64,000 nt of DNA from an uncultured Eubacteriales bacterium (GCA_900551325.1 URVM01000003.1:224277-288276); one strand, 5' to 3'. Shown: positions 45,141-54,382, counted from the first letter of the stretch. Notes: generated from the letters alone by a model not told the origin. Program-made: numbers and translations.

Positions 45141-46385
45141 TTAAAATTTGTGTATGAAAAGTCCACTTCTAAGCTTTGGTTCAAACCAAGTAGATTTAGG
45201 CGGCATAAGTTCACTCTGATCTGCCACATCTATAAGCTCTTCTATAGAGGTAGGATATAGACTAAAGGCAATATCCCACTTTTCATCTGTTAAGTCATTA
45301 AGTGCTGTGATCCCTTTAATACCACCTACAAAATCAATACGTTTATCTGTCCTAGGATCTTCAATCTTAAAGATAGGCTCAAGTACTTTCTTTTGTAAAA
45401 TGAAGGTGTCTAATCTTTCTACTACATTTTCTTCATCTATAAGCTTCTCTTTCGCTTTTAAAGCATACCATTTCTTCTTATATCGCATACCAAAAGTATG
45501 CCTTACTTCTGGTTTAAATAACCCTTCACCCACTAAACTTACTTCAAAACTTTGATTTAGTGCTTCCATTAATGCTTCTTCACTTAAACCACTTTCATCT
45601 TTTAAAACTCGGTTATAATCTAAAATTGTAAGTTCTGACTTTGGAAAGACTACACCTAAGAAATATTCATACTCCTCTTTTAAATCACCCCCACAGATTT
45701 CATCCTTATTGGCCTCTCTACGCTGTTTTGCATAGGTAGATGCAGCTTGCAAACGGTGATGCCCATCTGCTACGTAAAGGGCATTTAAGCCGGCAAATAG
45801 CCCTATAATTTCTCCCATAGCTTCCTTATCACAAATTCTATAGCTTACTTGCCTTAAACCTGTTTCATCTTTGAAATCATATAAAGGTGTCTCTCCTTTT
45901 ATATACTGAATAATCCAGTCTTGTAATCCTTTATCTTCCTTACACGTTAGAAAAATAGGGCCTGTATGAGCACCACACGCTGCTACATGTCTTACCCTAT
46001 CTGCTTCCTTATCCGCCCTCGTTTTTTCGTGTTTTTTTATAAAATCTTGTTCATATTCTACACAAGAAAAACATCCTACTAAGCCATATTGTTTACCCCA
46101 TTTGGATTCTAAACCATAAATATATAGGCTTTCCTTATCATCTTCTAATAAAATCTTTTTATCTATCAGTTCATTTAATGCCATCTGTGCAGCATATGCT
46201 ACACTCGTTTCATCACTTTTTTCACACCAAGCTTCCGGCTTATCTACACCTAAAAAAGAATACGGCCTATCCTTTAAAATTTGTCTTACCTCTTCATCCG
46301 TTACCACATCATAAGGTAGATCTGCTACTTCTTGTACATAGGCATCTACTGGCCTATAGGCTCTAAAAGGTTTAATACTAATCAT
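45141..46385 (-). CDS. DUF1015 family protein
   Basis: 414 aa cytosolic protein of the DUF1015 family, whose reaction is unknown. Conserved blocks: KPFRAYRPV (5-13), LPYDVVTDEEV, HEKTRADKEADRVRH (about 138-152), and YVADGHHRLQAAS (about 208-220). In many Clostridia it neighbours serA/serC, hinting at serine or phosphoserine metabolism, but here those genes lie 38 kb away. ATG behind GAGGAAG. Confidence 0.88.
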   Translation of the reverse strand: MISIKPFRAYRPVDAYVQEVADLPYDVVTDEEVRQILKDRPYSFLGVDKPEAWCEKSDETSVAYAAQMALNELIDKKILLEDDKESLYIYGLESKWGKQYGLVGCFSCVEYEQDFIKKHEKTRADKEADRVRHVAACGAHTGPIFLTCKEDKGLQDWIIQYIKGETPLYDFKDETGLRQVSYRICDKEAMGEIIGLFAGLNALYVADGHHRLQAASTYAKQRREANKDEICGGDLKEEYEYFLGVVFPKSELTILDYNRVLKDESGLSEEALMEALNQSFEVSLVGEGLFKPEVRHTFGMRYKKKWYALKAKEKLIDEENVVERLDTFILQKKVLEPIFKIEDPRTDKRIDFVGGIKGITALNDLTDEKWDIAFSLYPTSIEELIDVADQSELMPPKSTWFEPKLRSGLFIHKF

Positions 46386-46566
46386 CTTTATACACTTCCT
46401 CCTCGTTTTAATTAGATTCTCAATTTAAACTACTATATATTATTAGTAATGTATCATATTTAAAACTTCATTGTATAGAACATTTATTATATTTAACTAA
46501 ATAAGATAATATACTTATACAAGTTAAAACCGTAAAAAAAGAATGATAACGAGAAGATTAAAACCT

Positions 46567-46840
46567 GGGTTAAGTAGACTAGAATTACTGTCCCTTAGAA
46601 TAATGCAGTAGGTGAAAGGATGGCAGTGGCTCATCCGGAAGCGGCTTATGTAGGTGGCTTAGAGTCTGTTAATGAGTGGGTGAGTAAGGCACTTAGCCAG
46701 GTGTTCGCAGCGGAGCAAGTTTCTGGCGTTCTTACGATCCCCGAGTTTACAGCCTCTTAGCTACCGGAAGTGGAAGCTGAAGGAGGAGCTACTGCCACCC
46801 TGACACCTTAGAAGACTAAATAAAGACAGTAATTCGCCCC
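46567..46840 (+). repeat. Structured repeat element, copy B
   Basis: A 274-bp copy, plus-strand sense. Terminal arms GAATTACTGTC (46582-46592) and GACAGTAATTC (46825-46835) are exactly complementary. Internal pairings seen: GGATG/CATCC (hairpin at 46618-46636), GTAAG/CTTAC (46684-46688 with 46731-46735), GCCAG/CTGGC nested inside that, and TTAGCTACC with GGAAGCTGA. About 85% identical to copy C by eye. No open frame. It fills most of the gap between the DUF1015 gene and hndD; 46386-46566 holds nothing else I recognise. Confidence 0.88.
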
Positions 46841-46865
46841 TTGCCAAATAATTTAAAAATTACCA

Positions 46866-46911
46866 AAAATGAGCTGAGCACTTATTTCTTAAGTGCTACA
46901 GCTCATTTTTT
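46866..46911. terminator. Bidirectional terminator of hndABCD and repeat copy B
   Basis: Stem ATGAGCTG-AGCACTT with full complement and a 7-nt loop, flanked by A and T runs. It ends hndD on the minus strand (9 bp past the stop). On the plus strand it sits 25 bp beyond copy B, with spacer and inner stem/loop related to the hairpin at 19723-19769. Confidence 0.88.
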
Positions 46912-46919
46912 AAAATCTA

Positions 46920-48674
46920 TTAAATTCTATCTTTTTTAGTGTAATGAGTATGAAGTAATTCATGTGCTTTATGACTCATTGGATGTCCAAAGTACTCTTC
47001 GTACATTTGAAGTACGCTTTGGTTTTCATGAGATTTACGTACAGGTTTATCCGCATCTTCCTTGTAAATTGCCGCACGACGTTTTTCAATGATTTCTACA
47101 TCTCCGTGATGATATGGTTGACCACCGCCACCAATACATCCTCCTGGACATGCCATTACTTCAATAGCATGGAAGTTATGTGGGTTCCCCTCTTTAATTT
47201 CTTCCATTAATTTTCTTGCATTACCAAGACCATGAGCAATACCAATATTTAAATCTAAATCGCCCACTTTAACAGTTGCTTTTCTTACACCATCAAAACC
47301 TCTTAACTCTTCAAAATCAACTTTTTCTAAAGTTTCTCCAGTGATTTTTTCATAAGCTGTTCTTACTGCTGCTTCGATTACTCCACCTGTTGCACCAAAA
47401 ATAACAGCTGCTCCTGTAGATTCTCCTAGAGGATTATCAAAATCTTCTTCTGGTAAACTATCAAAATCAATGTTTGCTTGCTTAATAAGGGCAGCAAGTT
47501 CACGAGTTGAAAGAACAATATCTACATCTTTTTCAAACTCAGATCTATCTGCTTCATATTTCTTTGCAAGACATGGCATAATGGATACTACACTCATTTC
47601 TTCACGTGGAATCTCCATTTTTTCTGCCAAGTAAGATTTAGCAATGGCACCAAACATTTGTTGTGGTGATTTTGCTGTTGAAGGATAATCAAGCATATCA
47701 CCAAATTGTGTCTCATAGAAGTTTACCCAAGCTGGACAACAGCTTGTAAGAAGTGGAAGTTTCACTTCTTGATCTCCATTTAACACGCGAGTAATACGAT
47801 CAATAAGCTCTGTGCCTTCTTCCATAATGGTTACGTCAGCTGCAAAGTCTGTATCAAATACATAATCAAATCCAAGTCTTCTAAGAGCTGCTGCCATTTT
47901 GCCAGTTACAAGTGTACCTGGTTCCATACCAAACTCTTCACCAAGTGCTGCTCTTACTGCTGGTGCAGTTTGAACAAGAACTTTTTTCTTAGGATTTGCA
48001 AGTTCTTTAAGTACATCACCCATTTGCTCATTTTCCACAAGTGCACCTGTTGGACATACTGCCACACATTGACCACATTGTGTACATACTGTTTCTTCAA
48101 GTGGTGCACCAAAAGCTGTTCCTACAAATGAAGGGAATCCACGATTTACACCTGAAAGTGCACCTACTGTTTGAACCTCGTTACACATTGTCTCACAACG
48201 ACGACACATAATACATTTATCCATATCACGAATAATAGATACACCTACTTGCTTTGGATAAGTTGAATGTGCAAAGTTTTTATCAAAACGTGCTTCTCTT
48301 ATACCAAACTTAACAGCCATATCTTGAAGTTCACAGTTGCCTGCTTTCTCACAGCTTAAACAGTCTTTAGGATGATCTGAAAGAAGAAGTTCAAGAACAA
48401 CTTTTCTAGATTGCATAACGCGTGGGCTATTGGTCTTAACAACCATACCATTTGTTACAGGGGTAGCACATGCTGGTGCTAAATTTCTTCTACCTTCTAC
48501 TTCTACTATACATACACGACAAGATGCTGTCTTACTATCCATAGCAGTTCCATGAAGATTAAGGTGACATAGGGTAGGAATCTCAATACCTACTTGTCTT
48601 GCTGCAGCAAGAATGGTTGCACCTTGGTTTACAAATGTTTCTTTACCATCTATCGTAATTTTAAGTTCTGACAT
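46920..48674 (-). CDS. hndD: [FeFe] hydrogenase catalytic subunit of an NAD(P)H/ferredoxin-type complex
   Basis: 584 aa group A hydrogenase. N-terminal [2Fe-2S] domain (IPTLCHL, SCRVCIVEVEG), a His-Cys3 [4Fe-4S] site, two ferredoxin clusters (CIMCRRCETMC; CTQCGQCVAVCP), then the H-cluster domain with L1 LTSCCPAWVNF, L2 MPCLAKKYEADR and L3 EVMACPGGCIGGGGQP, and a small C-terminal SSU domain. All catalytic cysteines are present. Start at ATG 48674 behind GGGGGAAG; upstream residues of the longer frame overlap hndC. With HndABC it should couple H2 to NAD(P)H, and by homology to ferredoxin. Confidence 0.95.
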   Translation of the reverse strand: MSELKITIDGKETFVNQGATILAAARQVGIEIPTLCHLNLHGTAMDSKTASCRVCIVEVEGRRNLAPACATPVTNGMVVKTNSPRVMQSRKVVLELLLSDHPKDCLSCEKAGNCELQDMAVKFGIREARFDKNFAHSTYPKQVGVSIIRDMDKCIMCRRCETMCNEVQTVGALSGVNRGFPSFVGTAFGAPLEETVCTQCGQCVAVCPTGALVENEQMGDVLKELANPKKKVLVQTAPAVRAALGEEFGMEPGTLVTGKMAAALRRLGFDYVFDTDFAADVTIMEEGTELIDRITRVLNGDQEVKLPLLTSCCPAWVNFYETQFGDMLDYPSTAKSPQQMFGAIAKSYLAEKMEIPREEMSVVSIMPCLAKKYEADRSEFEKDVDIVLSTRELAALIKQANIDFDSLPEEDFDNPLGESTGAAVIFGATGGVIEAAVRTAYEKITGETLEKVDFEELRGFDGVRKATVKVGDLDLNIGIAHGLGNARKLMEEIKEGNPHNFHAIEVMACPGGCIGGGGQPYHHGDVEIIEKRRAAIYKEDADKPVRKSHENQSVLQMYEEYFGHPMSHKAHELLHTHYTKKDRI

Positions 48675-48688
48675 CTTCACTCTTCCCC

Positions 48689-50476
48689 CTACTCTTTTAC
48701 AATAGCGCCAAAACGACATTTTGTCATACATGCACCACACTTAATACATTTAGCATGATCGATAACATGGAGTTGTTTTGGACTACCTGAAATAGCATCT
48801 ACTGGACAAATTCTAGAACATGCAGTACATCCAATACATTTGTCTGTAATGTTGTATTCAAGTAAGGCACTGCATTTACCTGCTGGACATTTATGATCAC
48901 GAACATGAGCAAGATACTCATCTTCAAAAGCTTCTAAAGTTGAAAGTACTGGGTTTGGTGCTGTTTGTCCTAGACCACAAAGTGCTGTATCTTTAATAGC
49001 TACACTAAGCTCTCTTAATGTATCTAAGTCTTCCATTGTACCTTTGCCTTCTACAATTTTTGTAAGAATTTCGCAAAGGCGTTTTGTTCCTACACGACAA
49101 GGTGTACACTTACCACAAGACTCTTCTTCAGTAAACTCAAGGTAGAATTTCGCTACAGCTGGCATACAGTCTGTTTCATCCATAACAATCATACCACCTG
49201 AACCCATCATAGAGCCTTTTGCAAGTAAGTTATCAAAGTCAATTGGTGTATCTAAGTCTTTTTCAGTTAAACAACCACCAGATGGTCCACCTGTTTGCAC
49301 AGCTTTAAACTTTCTACCATCTTTAATACCGCCACCAATATCATAAATAACTTCTCTTAAAGTAATACCCATTGGTACTTCAATAAGACCAACGTTATTA
49401 ATTTTACCTGCAAGTGCAAATACTTTTGTACCTGTAGATTTTTCTGTACCAATTTTACTAAACCACTCTGCACCTTTTAAGAAGATAACAGGAATATTAG
49501 CAAATGTTTCAACGTTGTTTACGTTTGTAGGTTTATTCCAGTAACCACTTTCAGCTGGGAAAGGTGGTTTAGTTGTAGGTTCACCACGTAAACCTTCCAT
49601 GGAGTGAATAAGAGCAGTCTCTTCACCACATACGAAAGCACCTGCACCAAATTTGATTTCAATATCAAATGAGAAATCCGTTCCTAAAATATTCTCACCT
49701 AATAAACCATACTCACGTGCTTCTTTAAGAGCAATCTCAAGACGTTTAATCGCGAGTGGATACTCTGCACGAATATATACAAGACCTTTATTCGCTCCAA
49801 TAGCATAACCACAAATAGCCATCGCTTCTACGATAGAGTTAGGGTCTCCTTCTAAGATAGAACGGTCCATGAAAGCACCTGGATCCCCTTCGTCTGCGTT
49901 ACATACAACATACTTTTGGTCGCTCTTATTTTTATAAGCAAACTCCCATTTTAGGCCAGTAGAGAAACCACCGCCCCCACGTCCACGAAGTCCTGATTTT
50001 TTCACTTCATCAATAACTTCTTGCTGAGTCATTGAAAGAGCTTTACCAAGTGCTTGATAACCATCTCTTGCAATGTATTCATCTATGTTTTCTGGATCTA
50101 TAAAACCACAGTTACGTAGCGCTACACGCATTTGTTTTTTATAGAAATCCATATGTTTAGAGTCAGATATACTATCTGTAGTCTTTGGATCTACATAAAG
50201 AAGTCTTTCTACTTTTCTACCCTTAACAATATGTTCTGCCACAATTTCTTTAGCATCTTCAGGCACAACTTGAACGTAAAAAGTATTATCTGGAAGAATT
50301 TTTACAATAGGTCCCTTTTCACAAAATCCAAAACATCCTGTAGTTAAAACTTGCACTGTGTCGCTCATGCCTGCTTCTTGAATATGTAACTTAAGATTTT
50401 CTACAATCTCATTTGATCTTGATGAGATACATCCTGTACCTCCACAAACTAAAATATGCATTGTATATTGAGACAT
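48689..50476 (-). CDS. hndC: NuoF-like NADH-binding subunit of hydrogenase complex
   Basis: 595 aa. N-terminal thioredoxin-like [2Fe-2S] domain (CGGTGCISSRS; TTGCFGFCEKGP), NuoF core with NADH/FMN motifs GLRGRGGGGFSTGLKW and NADEGDPGAFMD, SLBB region, [4Fe-4S] site ESCGKCTPCRVGTKR, and two C-terminal ferredoxin clusters CIGCTACSRICP and CIKCGACMTKC. It is the diaphorase subunit linking NADH oxidation to the hydrogenase. ATG after AGAGGGTG; 18 bp after hndB. Confidence 0.95.
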   Translation of the reverse strand: MSQYTMHILVCGGTGCISSRSNEIVENLKLHIQEAGMSDTVQVLTTGCFGFCEKGPIVKILPDNTFYVQVVPEDAKEIVAEHIVKGRKVERLLYVDPKTTDSISDSKHMDFYKKQMRVALRNCGFIDPENIDEYIARDGYQALGKALSMTQQEVIDEVKKSGLRGRGGGGFSTGLKWEFAYKNKSDQKYVVCNADEGDPGAFMDRSILEGDPNSIVEAMAICGYAIGANKGLVYIRAEYPLAIKRLEIALKEAREYGLLGENILGTDFSFDIEIKFGAGAFVCGEETALIHSMEGLRGEPTTKPPFPAESGYWNKPTNVNNVETFANIPVIFLKGAEWFSKIGTEKSTGTKVFALAGKINNVGLIEVPMGITLREVIYDIGGGIKDGRKFKAVQTGGPSGGCLTEKDLDTPIDFDNLLAKGSMMGSGGMIVMDETDCMPAVAKFYLEFTEEESCGKCTPCRVGTKRLCEILTKIVEGKGTMEDLDTLRELSVAIKDTALCGLGQTAPNPVLSTLEAFEDEYLAHVRDHKCPAGKCSALLEYNITDKCIGCTACSRICPVDAISGSPKQLHVIDHAKCIKCGACMTKCRFGAIVKE

Positions 50477-50494
50477 TTTAGCACCCTCTTTCCA

Positions 50495-50893
50495 TTACTC
50501 ATCAAGGTTTTTATGGATAGTTGGGATGATGCCATCTACCATTTCGCCACCAAGAATATGTTTTTCTACAATTTCTTTTGCTTTTACAAGATCCACGTTT
50601 CCGTATACAACAGGTTCTTCACCTGGAAGTGTTACTTCAATCGTTGGCTCTGCGTAGCAGTATCCCATACATCCACTTTGTGTAATAACTACATTTTCCA
50701 CATTTTCTTCTTTTACAAGGTCTGCTAAATAATTCATAAGCTCCCTTGCACCAGCAGCGATTCCACAAGTTGCCATTGCTACACGAACTACTATCATATT
50801 ATCTACATTTTCGCCTTTTACACGAAGATCTACTTTATTTTTTACATCATCTCTTAATGCTTTAAGTTGATCAAGTGACATGATTTTCGCCAT
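50495..50893 (-). CDS. hndB: [2Fe-2S] thioredoxin-like ferredoxin subunit (HndB)
   Basis: 132 aa thioredoxin-fold ferredoxin. Cluster cysteines are in MATCGIAAGA (about 39-48) and TQSGCMGYCYAEP (about 76-88), a Cx(n)CxxxC pattern. In Desulfovibrio HndABCD the same small subunit lies between the NuoE- and NuoF-like subunits; its exact electron partner is not settled. ATG after GGAGGG. Confidence 0.92.
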   Translation of the reverse strand: MAKIMSLDQLKALRDDVKNKVDLRVKGENVDNMIVVRVAMATCGIAAGARELMNYLADLVKEENVENVVITQSGCMGYCYAEPTIEVTLPGEEPVVYGNVDLVKAKEIVEKHILGGEMVDGIIPTIHKNLDE

Positions 50894-50921
50894 AGCTTAC
50901 CCTCCTAATTTGTTTAAACTA

Positions 50922-51416
50922 TTAATCTTGGTACTCTGCTATAATATCTTTTACTTGTTCTCTTGTGTTGATACGGCCATATACCTTATCTCCCACAAGT
51001 ACAACTGGTGCAAGTCCACATGCACCAACACATCTTAGCGCATCTAGTGAAAATTTTCCGTCTGGTGTTGTTTCTCCTACTCCAATAGCTAACTCTTCTT
51101 TAAATAGATCAAGTATTTTATCTGCTCCTCTTACATAGCAAGCAGTACCTAAACATATTGAAATTGGATGTTTTCCTTTAGGCTCCATGGTAAAGAAAGA
51201 ATAAAAACTTACAACCCCATAAACTTGAGCAGTTGGAATATTTAATTTTTTTGCTACGAATTCTTGAACTTCTTTAGGCAAATATCCAAAAATGGCTTGG
51301 GCTCTATGAAGCACTGAAATTAATGCACCTCTTTTTTCTGGTAGCGCATCAATAAAAGCTTCCAATTCTGCATACATCTCTTTAGCAAGTTCATTGTTAC
51401 ATTTTTCACATGACAT
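50922..51416 (-). CDS. hndA: NuoE-like [2Fe-2S] subunit (HndA)
   Basis: 164 aa NuoE-family protein, first gene of hndABCD. The four cluster ligands are in CLGTACYVRGAD (about 90-101) and RCVGACGLAPVV (about 131-142). An N-terminal helical part (about 10-70) contains RGALISVLHRAQAIFGYLP. ATG after AGGAGG. A promoter lies about 110-140 bp upstream. Confidence 0.94.
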   Translation of the reverse strand: MSCEKCNNELAKEMYAELEAFIDALPEKRGALISVLHRAQAIFGYLPKEVQEFVAKKLNIPTAQVYGVVSFYSFFTMEPKGKHPISICLGTACYVRGADKILDLFKEELAIGVGETTPDGKFSLDALRCVGACGLAPVVLVGDKVYGRINTREQVKDIIAEYQD

Positions 51417-51467
51417 AGCTTTTCCTCCTCACACTTTTGTTACTTTTAACTCTGGATGTTTGAATTT

Positions 51468-51487
51468 TTTTCAAGTTACATTGAAAA
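51468..51487. promoter_or_regulatory. Candidate operator in the hndABCD leader
   Basis: Perfect 7-bp inverted repeat TTTTCAA-N6-TTGAAAA between the promoter and hndA. It could bind a repressor; it does not match the Rex consensus closely. No regulator gene is adjacent. Confidence 0.35.
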
Positions 51488-51525
51488 GTGCACAAGTAGT
51501 CAAAAAACATTGTAACTTATTTATG

Positions 51526-51554
51526 AAAATACCACAAAAATGTAGTATTGTCAA
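51526..51554 (-). promoter_or_regulatory. Promoter of hndABCD
   Basis: Minus strand: TTGACA (51549-51554), 17-bp spacer, TATTTT (51526-51531), in the 178-bp gap between the PHP gene and hndA. It would let hndABCD be expressed separately from the sensor cluster. Confidence 0.6.
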
Positions 51555-51594
51555 CATTTTGAGTCTTCTCAAGACAATTTAGTAAATTCATTTT

Positions 51595-52299
51595 TTAGCA
51601 ATTATTTAACCATTCAAAGACATCTTTCTGACTATATGTAGAAAGATCAATAAAAAATTCGCCTTCACACAAATTCTCCAAGTAGTGAGCATCTGAACCT
51701 GTAACTATCCTATAATCCTTATACTGATTCATATACTCATCCATCTTGGCTATTTTTGAAAGCTCTATAGTTTTAAAACCTAGTTCCTTTGGAATAGTCC
51801 CTAAGTTAGATAAAATACTATAACTACTACGATCAATATGAGCAGGATATATAATCCCACCATAGGACCTGACTAAAGGGCAAAGTTCCTCGATAGAAAT
51901 TTGTGATGCCACAAGAAGCATTTGCTCTATTTCACCTATTACTTCATCTTCTTCATTCATAACCCACTGATGCCCAAAAATAGTGGGCTTATTTTTCACT
52001 TTGGGCATAGCATTTTGTATAATTTTTTCCACTTCTTTAGTAGCTTCCACTGTGGGAAAAAGAGTAATACAATGAAATTCCTCCATACATTCAAGTTCCA
52101 TGCCTGGAATAACTAGAATATTCTTTTCTTCACCTAGTTTTTTTATGGTCTCAACGTTACAACAAGTATTATGGTCTGTAACAGCAATGACTTTTTTATC
52201 TAATAATGTACATAAATTAATAATATTATTAGGTGTCATCCTCTCATCTCCACAAGGTGAAGCTATAGAATGTATGTGAAAGTCATAACCTACTTTCAT
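51595..52299 (-). CDS. PHP-domain phosphoesterase
   Basis: 234 aa PHP-family metal phosphoesterase. Motifs: DFHIHSIASPCGD (6-18), AVTDHNTC (about 39-46), a middle His in YPAHIDRSS (about 151-159), and TGSDAHYLENL near 195-205. The family includes histidinol phosphatase-like and nucleotide or sugar phosphatases. Genes of this type recur beside sensory [FeFe] hydrogenases in Clostridia and Thermotogae, so a signalling role is plausible. The ATG overlaps the stop of the DRTGG gene (ATGA). Confidence 0.85.
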   Translation of the reverse strand: MKVGYDFHIHSIASPCGDERMTPNNIINLCTLLDKKVIAVTDHNTCCNVETIKKLGEEKNILVIPGMELECMEEFHCITLFPTVEATKEVEKIIQNAMPKVKNKPTIFGHQWVMNEEDEVIGEIEQMLLVASQISIEELCPLVRSYGGIIYPAHIDRSSYSILSNLGTIPKELGFKTIELSKIAKMDEYMNQYKDYRIVTGSDAHYLENLCEGEFFIDLSTYSQKDVFEWLNNC

Positions 52300-52640
52300 A
52301 CCTTATCCTCTAATATACTATCTTGCCCTAATTGATAAGCTAATTGAAAGCTGGATAAATGAGTAGAAAGAACAGGTATAGCATTCTCCCTAGCTTTTTC
52401 TAACATATCTTCTGTAGGCATGCTTTTTTCTGTAAGTATAATAGCAGATACGCCTACTAAACTGGCTACAGCAATAGTATTAATATGGCCTTGGATTGTA
52501 AGCCATATCATACCTTCCCTTGCATGAGCCATAACAAAGCTTAGAAGGTCACCTACATAGCCACCTTCTACTTCTCTTTCTAAATCTCCATTATTTAGTA
52601 TCATAAGCCCATACTTCTCGGCTAATGCTCCAACTGTCAT
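52296..52640 (-). CDS. DRTGG-domain-like protein (copy 2)
   Basis: 114 aa consisting of one DRTGG-like domain (GGYVGDLLSFVMAHAREGM, about 26-44; then AVASLVGVSAIILTEKSMP). DRTGG domains resemble CBS-associated regulatory domains and may bind nucleotides. It overlaps its neighbours on both sides by 4 bp (ATGA), so it is made in step with the sensory hydrogenase and the PHP protein. Paralogue of the gene at 54383. Confidence 0.78.
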   Translation of the reverse strand: MTVGALAEKYGLMILNNGDLEREVEGGYVGDLLSFVMAHAREGMIWLTIQGHINTIAVASLVGVSAIILTEKSMPTEDMLEKARENAIPVLSTHLSSFQLAYQLGQDSILEDKV

Positions 52641-53953
52641 TCAAAGTCCCCCCAGTTTTTTGTTATAGGTAATATGGTTTTTGTCAGTTCAAACATGTCT
52701 TTTGATAATTCCTTAATACGCTTTCTAAGCATGAAGATACAATCTTCTACATGAGAATATCCTTTGATCACATCTTCAGCAAAACATTTACAAGTCGGTG
52801 CCCCACAAGAACCACAATCAATATGAGGTAATAAATTATAAAGCTTTTCAATAGCTTCCATCATTTCAATAGCAGTTTGTAAATCTTCATCTAAAGAAAA
52901 TACTGGTTTAGGTACAATGGAGAGATTATAACGATAAGGAATTTCTCCAAGGAGCCTATTGGGTGGTAAAGCTTCCTGTTTATGTAATGATTTTTCTTCG
53001 TTTTTAATTAATTTTTTTAAAGTATTACGACTTACAAAAGGATTCTCTATAGTAAGGGCACCACCTAAGCAGCCTCCCGTACAAGCTAAAGCTTCTATAT
53101 ATTGAATACTAGATAAGGTGCCATCCTCTACCTTTTCTAAAATATCAATAACACTTTCTATCCCATCAACTGCAATGTGATTATCAATACCTATATTTCC
53201 AATACCGCCGTTTCTAGTTGCCCAGCTAATACCCTCTGGTGTATGGCGTCTTGTAATTTCTTTTTTAGGATTACGTACTTCATGTACAACTTTTAAATAG
53301 ATTTCTTGCATAGAAAAAGCACCATCTACATAGGATTTTTCAAGCCCCTTAGGCTTATGAATATCCGTAGCCTTTGCTGGACAAGGTGAAATAAAAAATA
53401 CCCCCACCTCATCTTGCTTAATTCCTCTTTGTTCGTAACTGGCCTTTACATACCTTGCCGCTAGTTCCATAGGAGACATAATGGGTAAAATATGCTCAAT
53501 AAGTGCTGGAAATCTTCTTTGAATTAACCTTACAATAACTGGACAAGAAGAAGAAATAACGGGATAATGTTTAGCCTCTTCCATATACTTATTGGTATAC
53601 TCTGCAATATACTCTGCTGCTTCACTTACTTCGAAAATATCTGTAAAGCCTATAGCATAAAGGCTTCCTAATATATCTTCTATACTCTCACCTTTTGAGA
53701 ACTGAGCATAAAAACTAGGTGCAGGTAGGGCTACGCGGTGAGAGTAGTTATAAATCATAGAGAAATTATCCATTACTGCTCTTTTTGCACCATTTCTACA
53801 TACAGATATACAATTTCCACAATCAATACATCGTTCATCGATTATTTTTGCCTTTGAATCCCTTACACGAATAGCTTCTGTAGGGCATCTTTTAATACAG
53901 TCTGTACATCCAATGCATTTTTCACCAGCTAGCGTTACTGAATGACTGTACAT
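52637..53953 (-). CDS. Putative sensory [FeFe] hydrogenase
   Basis: 438 aa. Two N-terminal [4Fe-4S] motifs (CIGCTDCIKRCP, CIDCGNCISVC), an H-cluster domain, and a C-terminal Fes-type [4Fe-4S] motif (CGSCGAPTCKCF). H-cluster loops are changed compared with the catalytic enzyme: L1 reads SSSCPVIV, with the proton-relay Cys replaced by Ser; L2 is SPCPAKATD; L3 is ALACTGGCLGG. The four cluster ligands are kept. This fits non-catalytic sensory (group C/D) hydrogenases. No PAS or kinase domain is fused; the signal may pass to the adjacent ATPase. Confidence 0.85.
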   Translation of the reverse strand: MYSHSVTLAGEKCIGCTDCIKRCPTEAIRVRDSKAKIIDERCIDCGNCISVCRNGAKRAVMDNFSMIYNYSHRVALPAPSFYAQFSKGESIEDILGSLYAIGFTDIFEVSEAAEYIAEYTNKYMEEAKHYPVISSSCPVIVRLIQRRFPALIEHILPIMSPMELAARYVKASYEQRGIKQDEVGVFFISPCPAKATDIHKPKGLEKSYVDGAFSMQEIYLKVVHEVRNPKKEITRRHTPEGISWATRNGGIGNIGIDNHIAVDGIESVIDILEKVEDGTLSSIQYIEALACTGGCLGGALTIENPFVSRNTLKKLIKNEEKSLHKQEALPPNRLLGEIPYRYNLSIVPKPVFSLDEDLQTAIEMMEAIEKLYNLLPHIDCGSCGAPTCKCFAEDVIKGYSHVEDCIFMLRKRIKELSKDMFELTKTILPITKNWGDFE

Positions 53954-53968
53954 TTTTCCACCTACTTC

Positions 53969-54382
53969 CTATTTTAAAAATACGGTTATTTGTACCTTGG
54001 TTCCCTCACCTACTACGGACGTGATTTTCAGTTCATCACTATATTTTTTCATATTTGGAAGTCCCATTCCTGCGCCAAAACCTAGTTCACGTATTTCATG
54101 ACTAGCAGTAGAGTAGCCTTCTTTCATGGCTAGTTCTATATCTGGAATGCCTGGTCCTACATCTTCTAGTGAAACTTCTATTTTCTCAGGCAAAATGTCT
54201 ACATGAATACTTCCCCCGTGTGCATGAATGACCATGTTCATTTCTGCCTCATACATAGCTACAGCTATCTTTCTAATAATACTACTTTCAATACCTAGCT
54301 TTTTTAATATATTCTTCACTTTGCCAGAGGCCTCACCTGCTAGCAAAAAATCATCTCCCTCTACTTTAAAGAAAAGATTCAT
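53969..54382 (-). CDS. RsbW-like ATP-binding protein
   Basis: 137 aa GHKL ATPase resembling anti-sigma factor kinases. N-box: MYEAEMNMVIHAHGG (about 43-57); G1 region: LEDVGPGIPDIELA (about 72-85); G2 region: LGFGAGMGLPNMKKYSD (about 100-116). No partner anti-anti-sigma factor is visible. It lies between a DRTGG gene and the sensory hydrogenase and is a likely first partner of it. Could also act on a two-component or sigma system elsewhere. Confidence 0.85.
   Translation of the reverse strand: MNLFFKVEGDDFLLAGEASGKVKNILKKLGIESSIIRKIAVAMYEAEMNMVIHAHGGSIHVDILPEKIEVSLEDVGPGIPDIELAMKEGYSTASHEIRELGFGAGMGLPNMKKYSDELKITSVVGEGTKVQITVFLK

Noticed and set aside
46567..46840. Group II intron or group I intron as identity of the repeat element
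   Set aside because: I find no domain V-type hairpin, no intron-encoded protein, and the copies sit in intergenic regions rather than inside genes.
52637..53953. Degenerate pseudogene of a catalytic hydrogenase
   Set aside because: The frame is intact, the cluster ligands are kept and the altered loops match known sensory-type hydrogenases.
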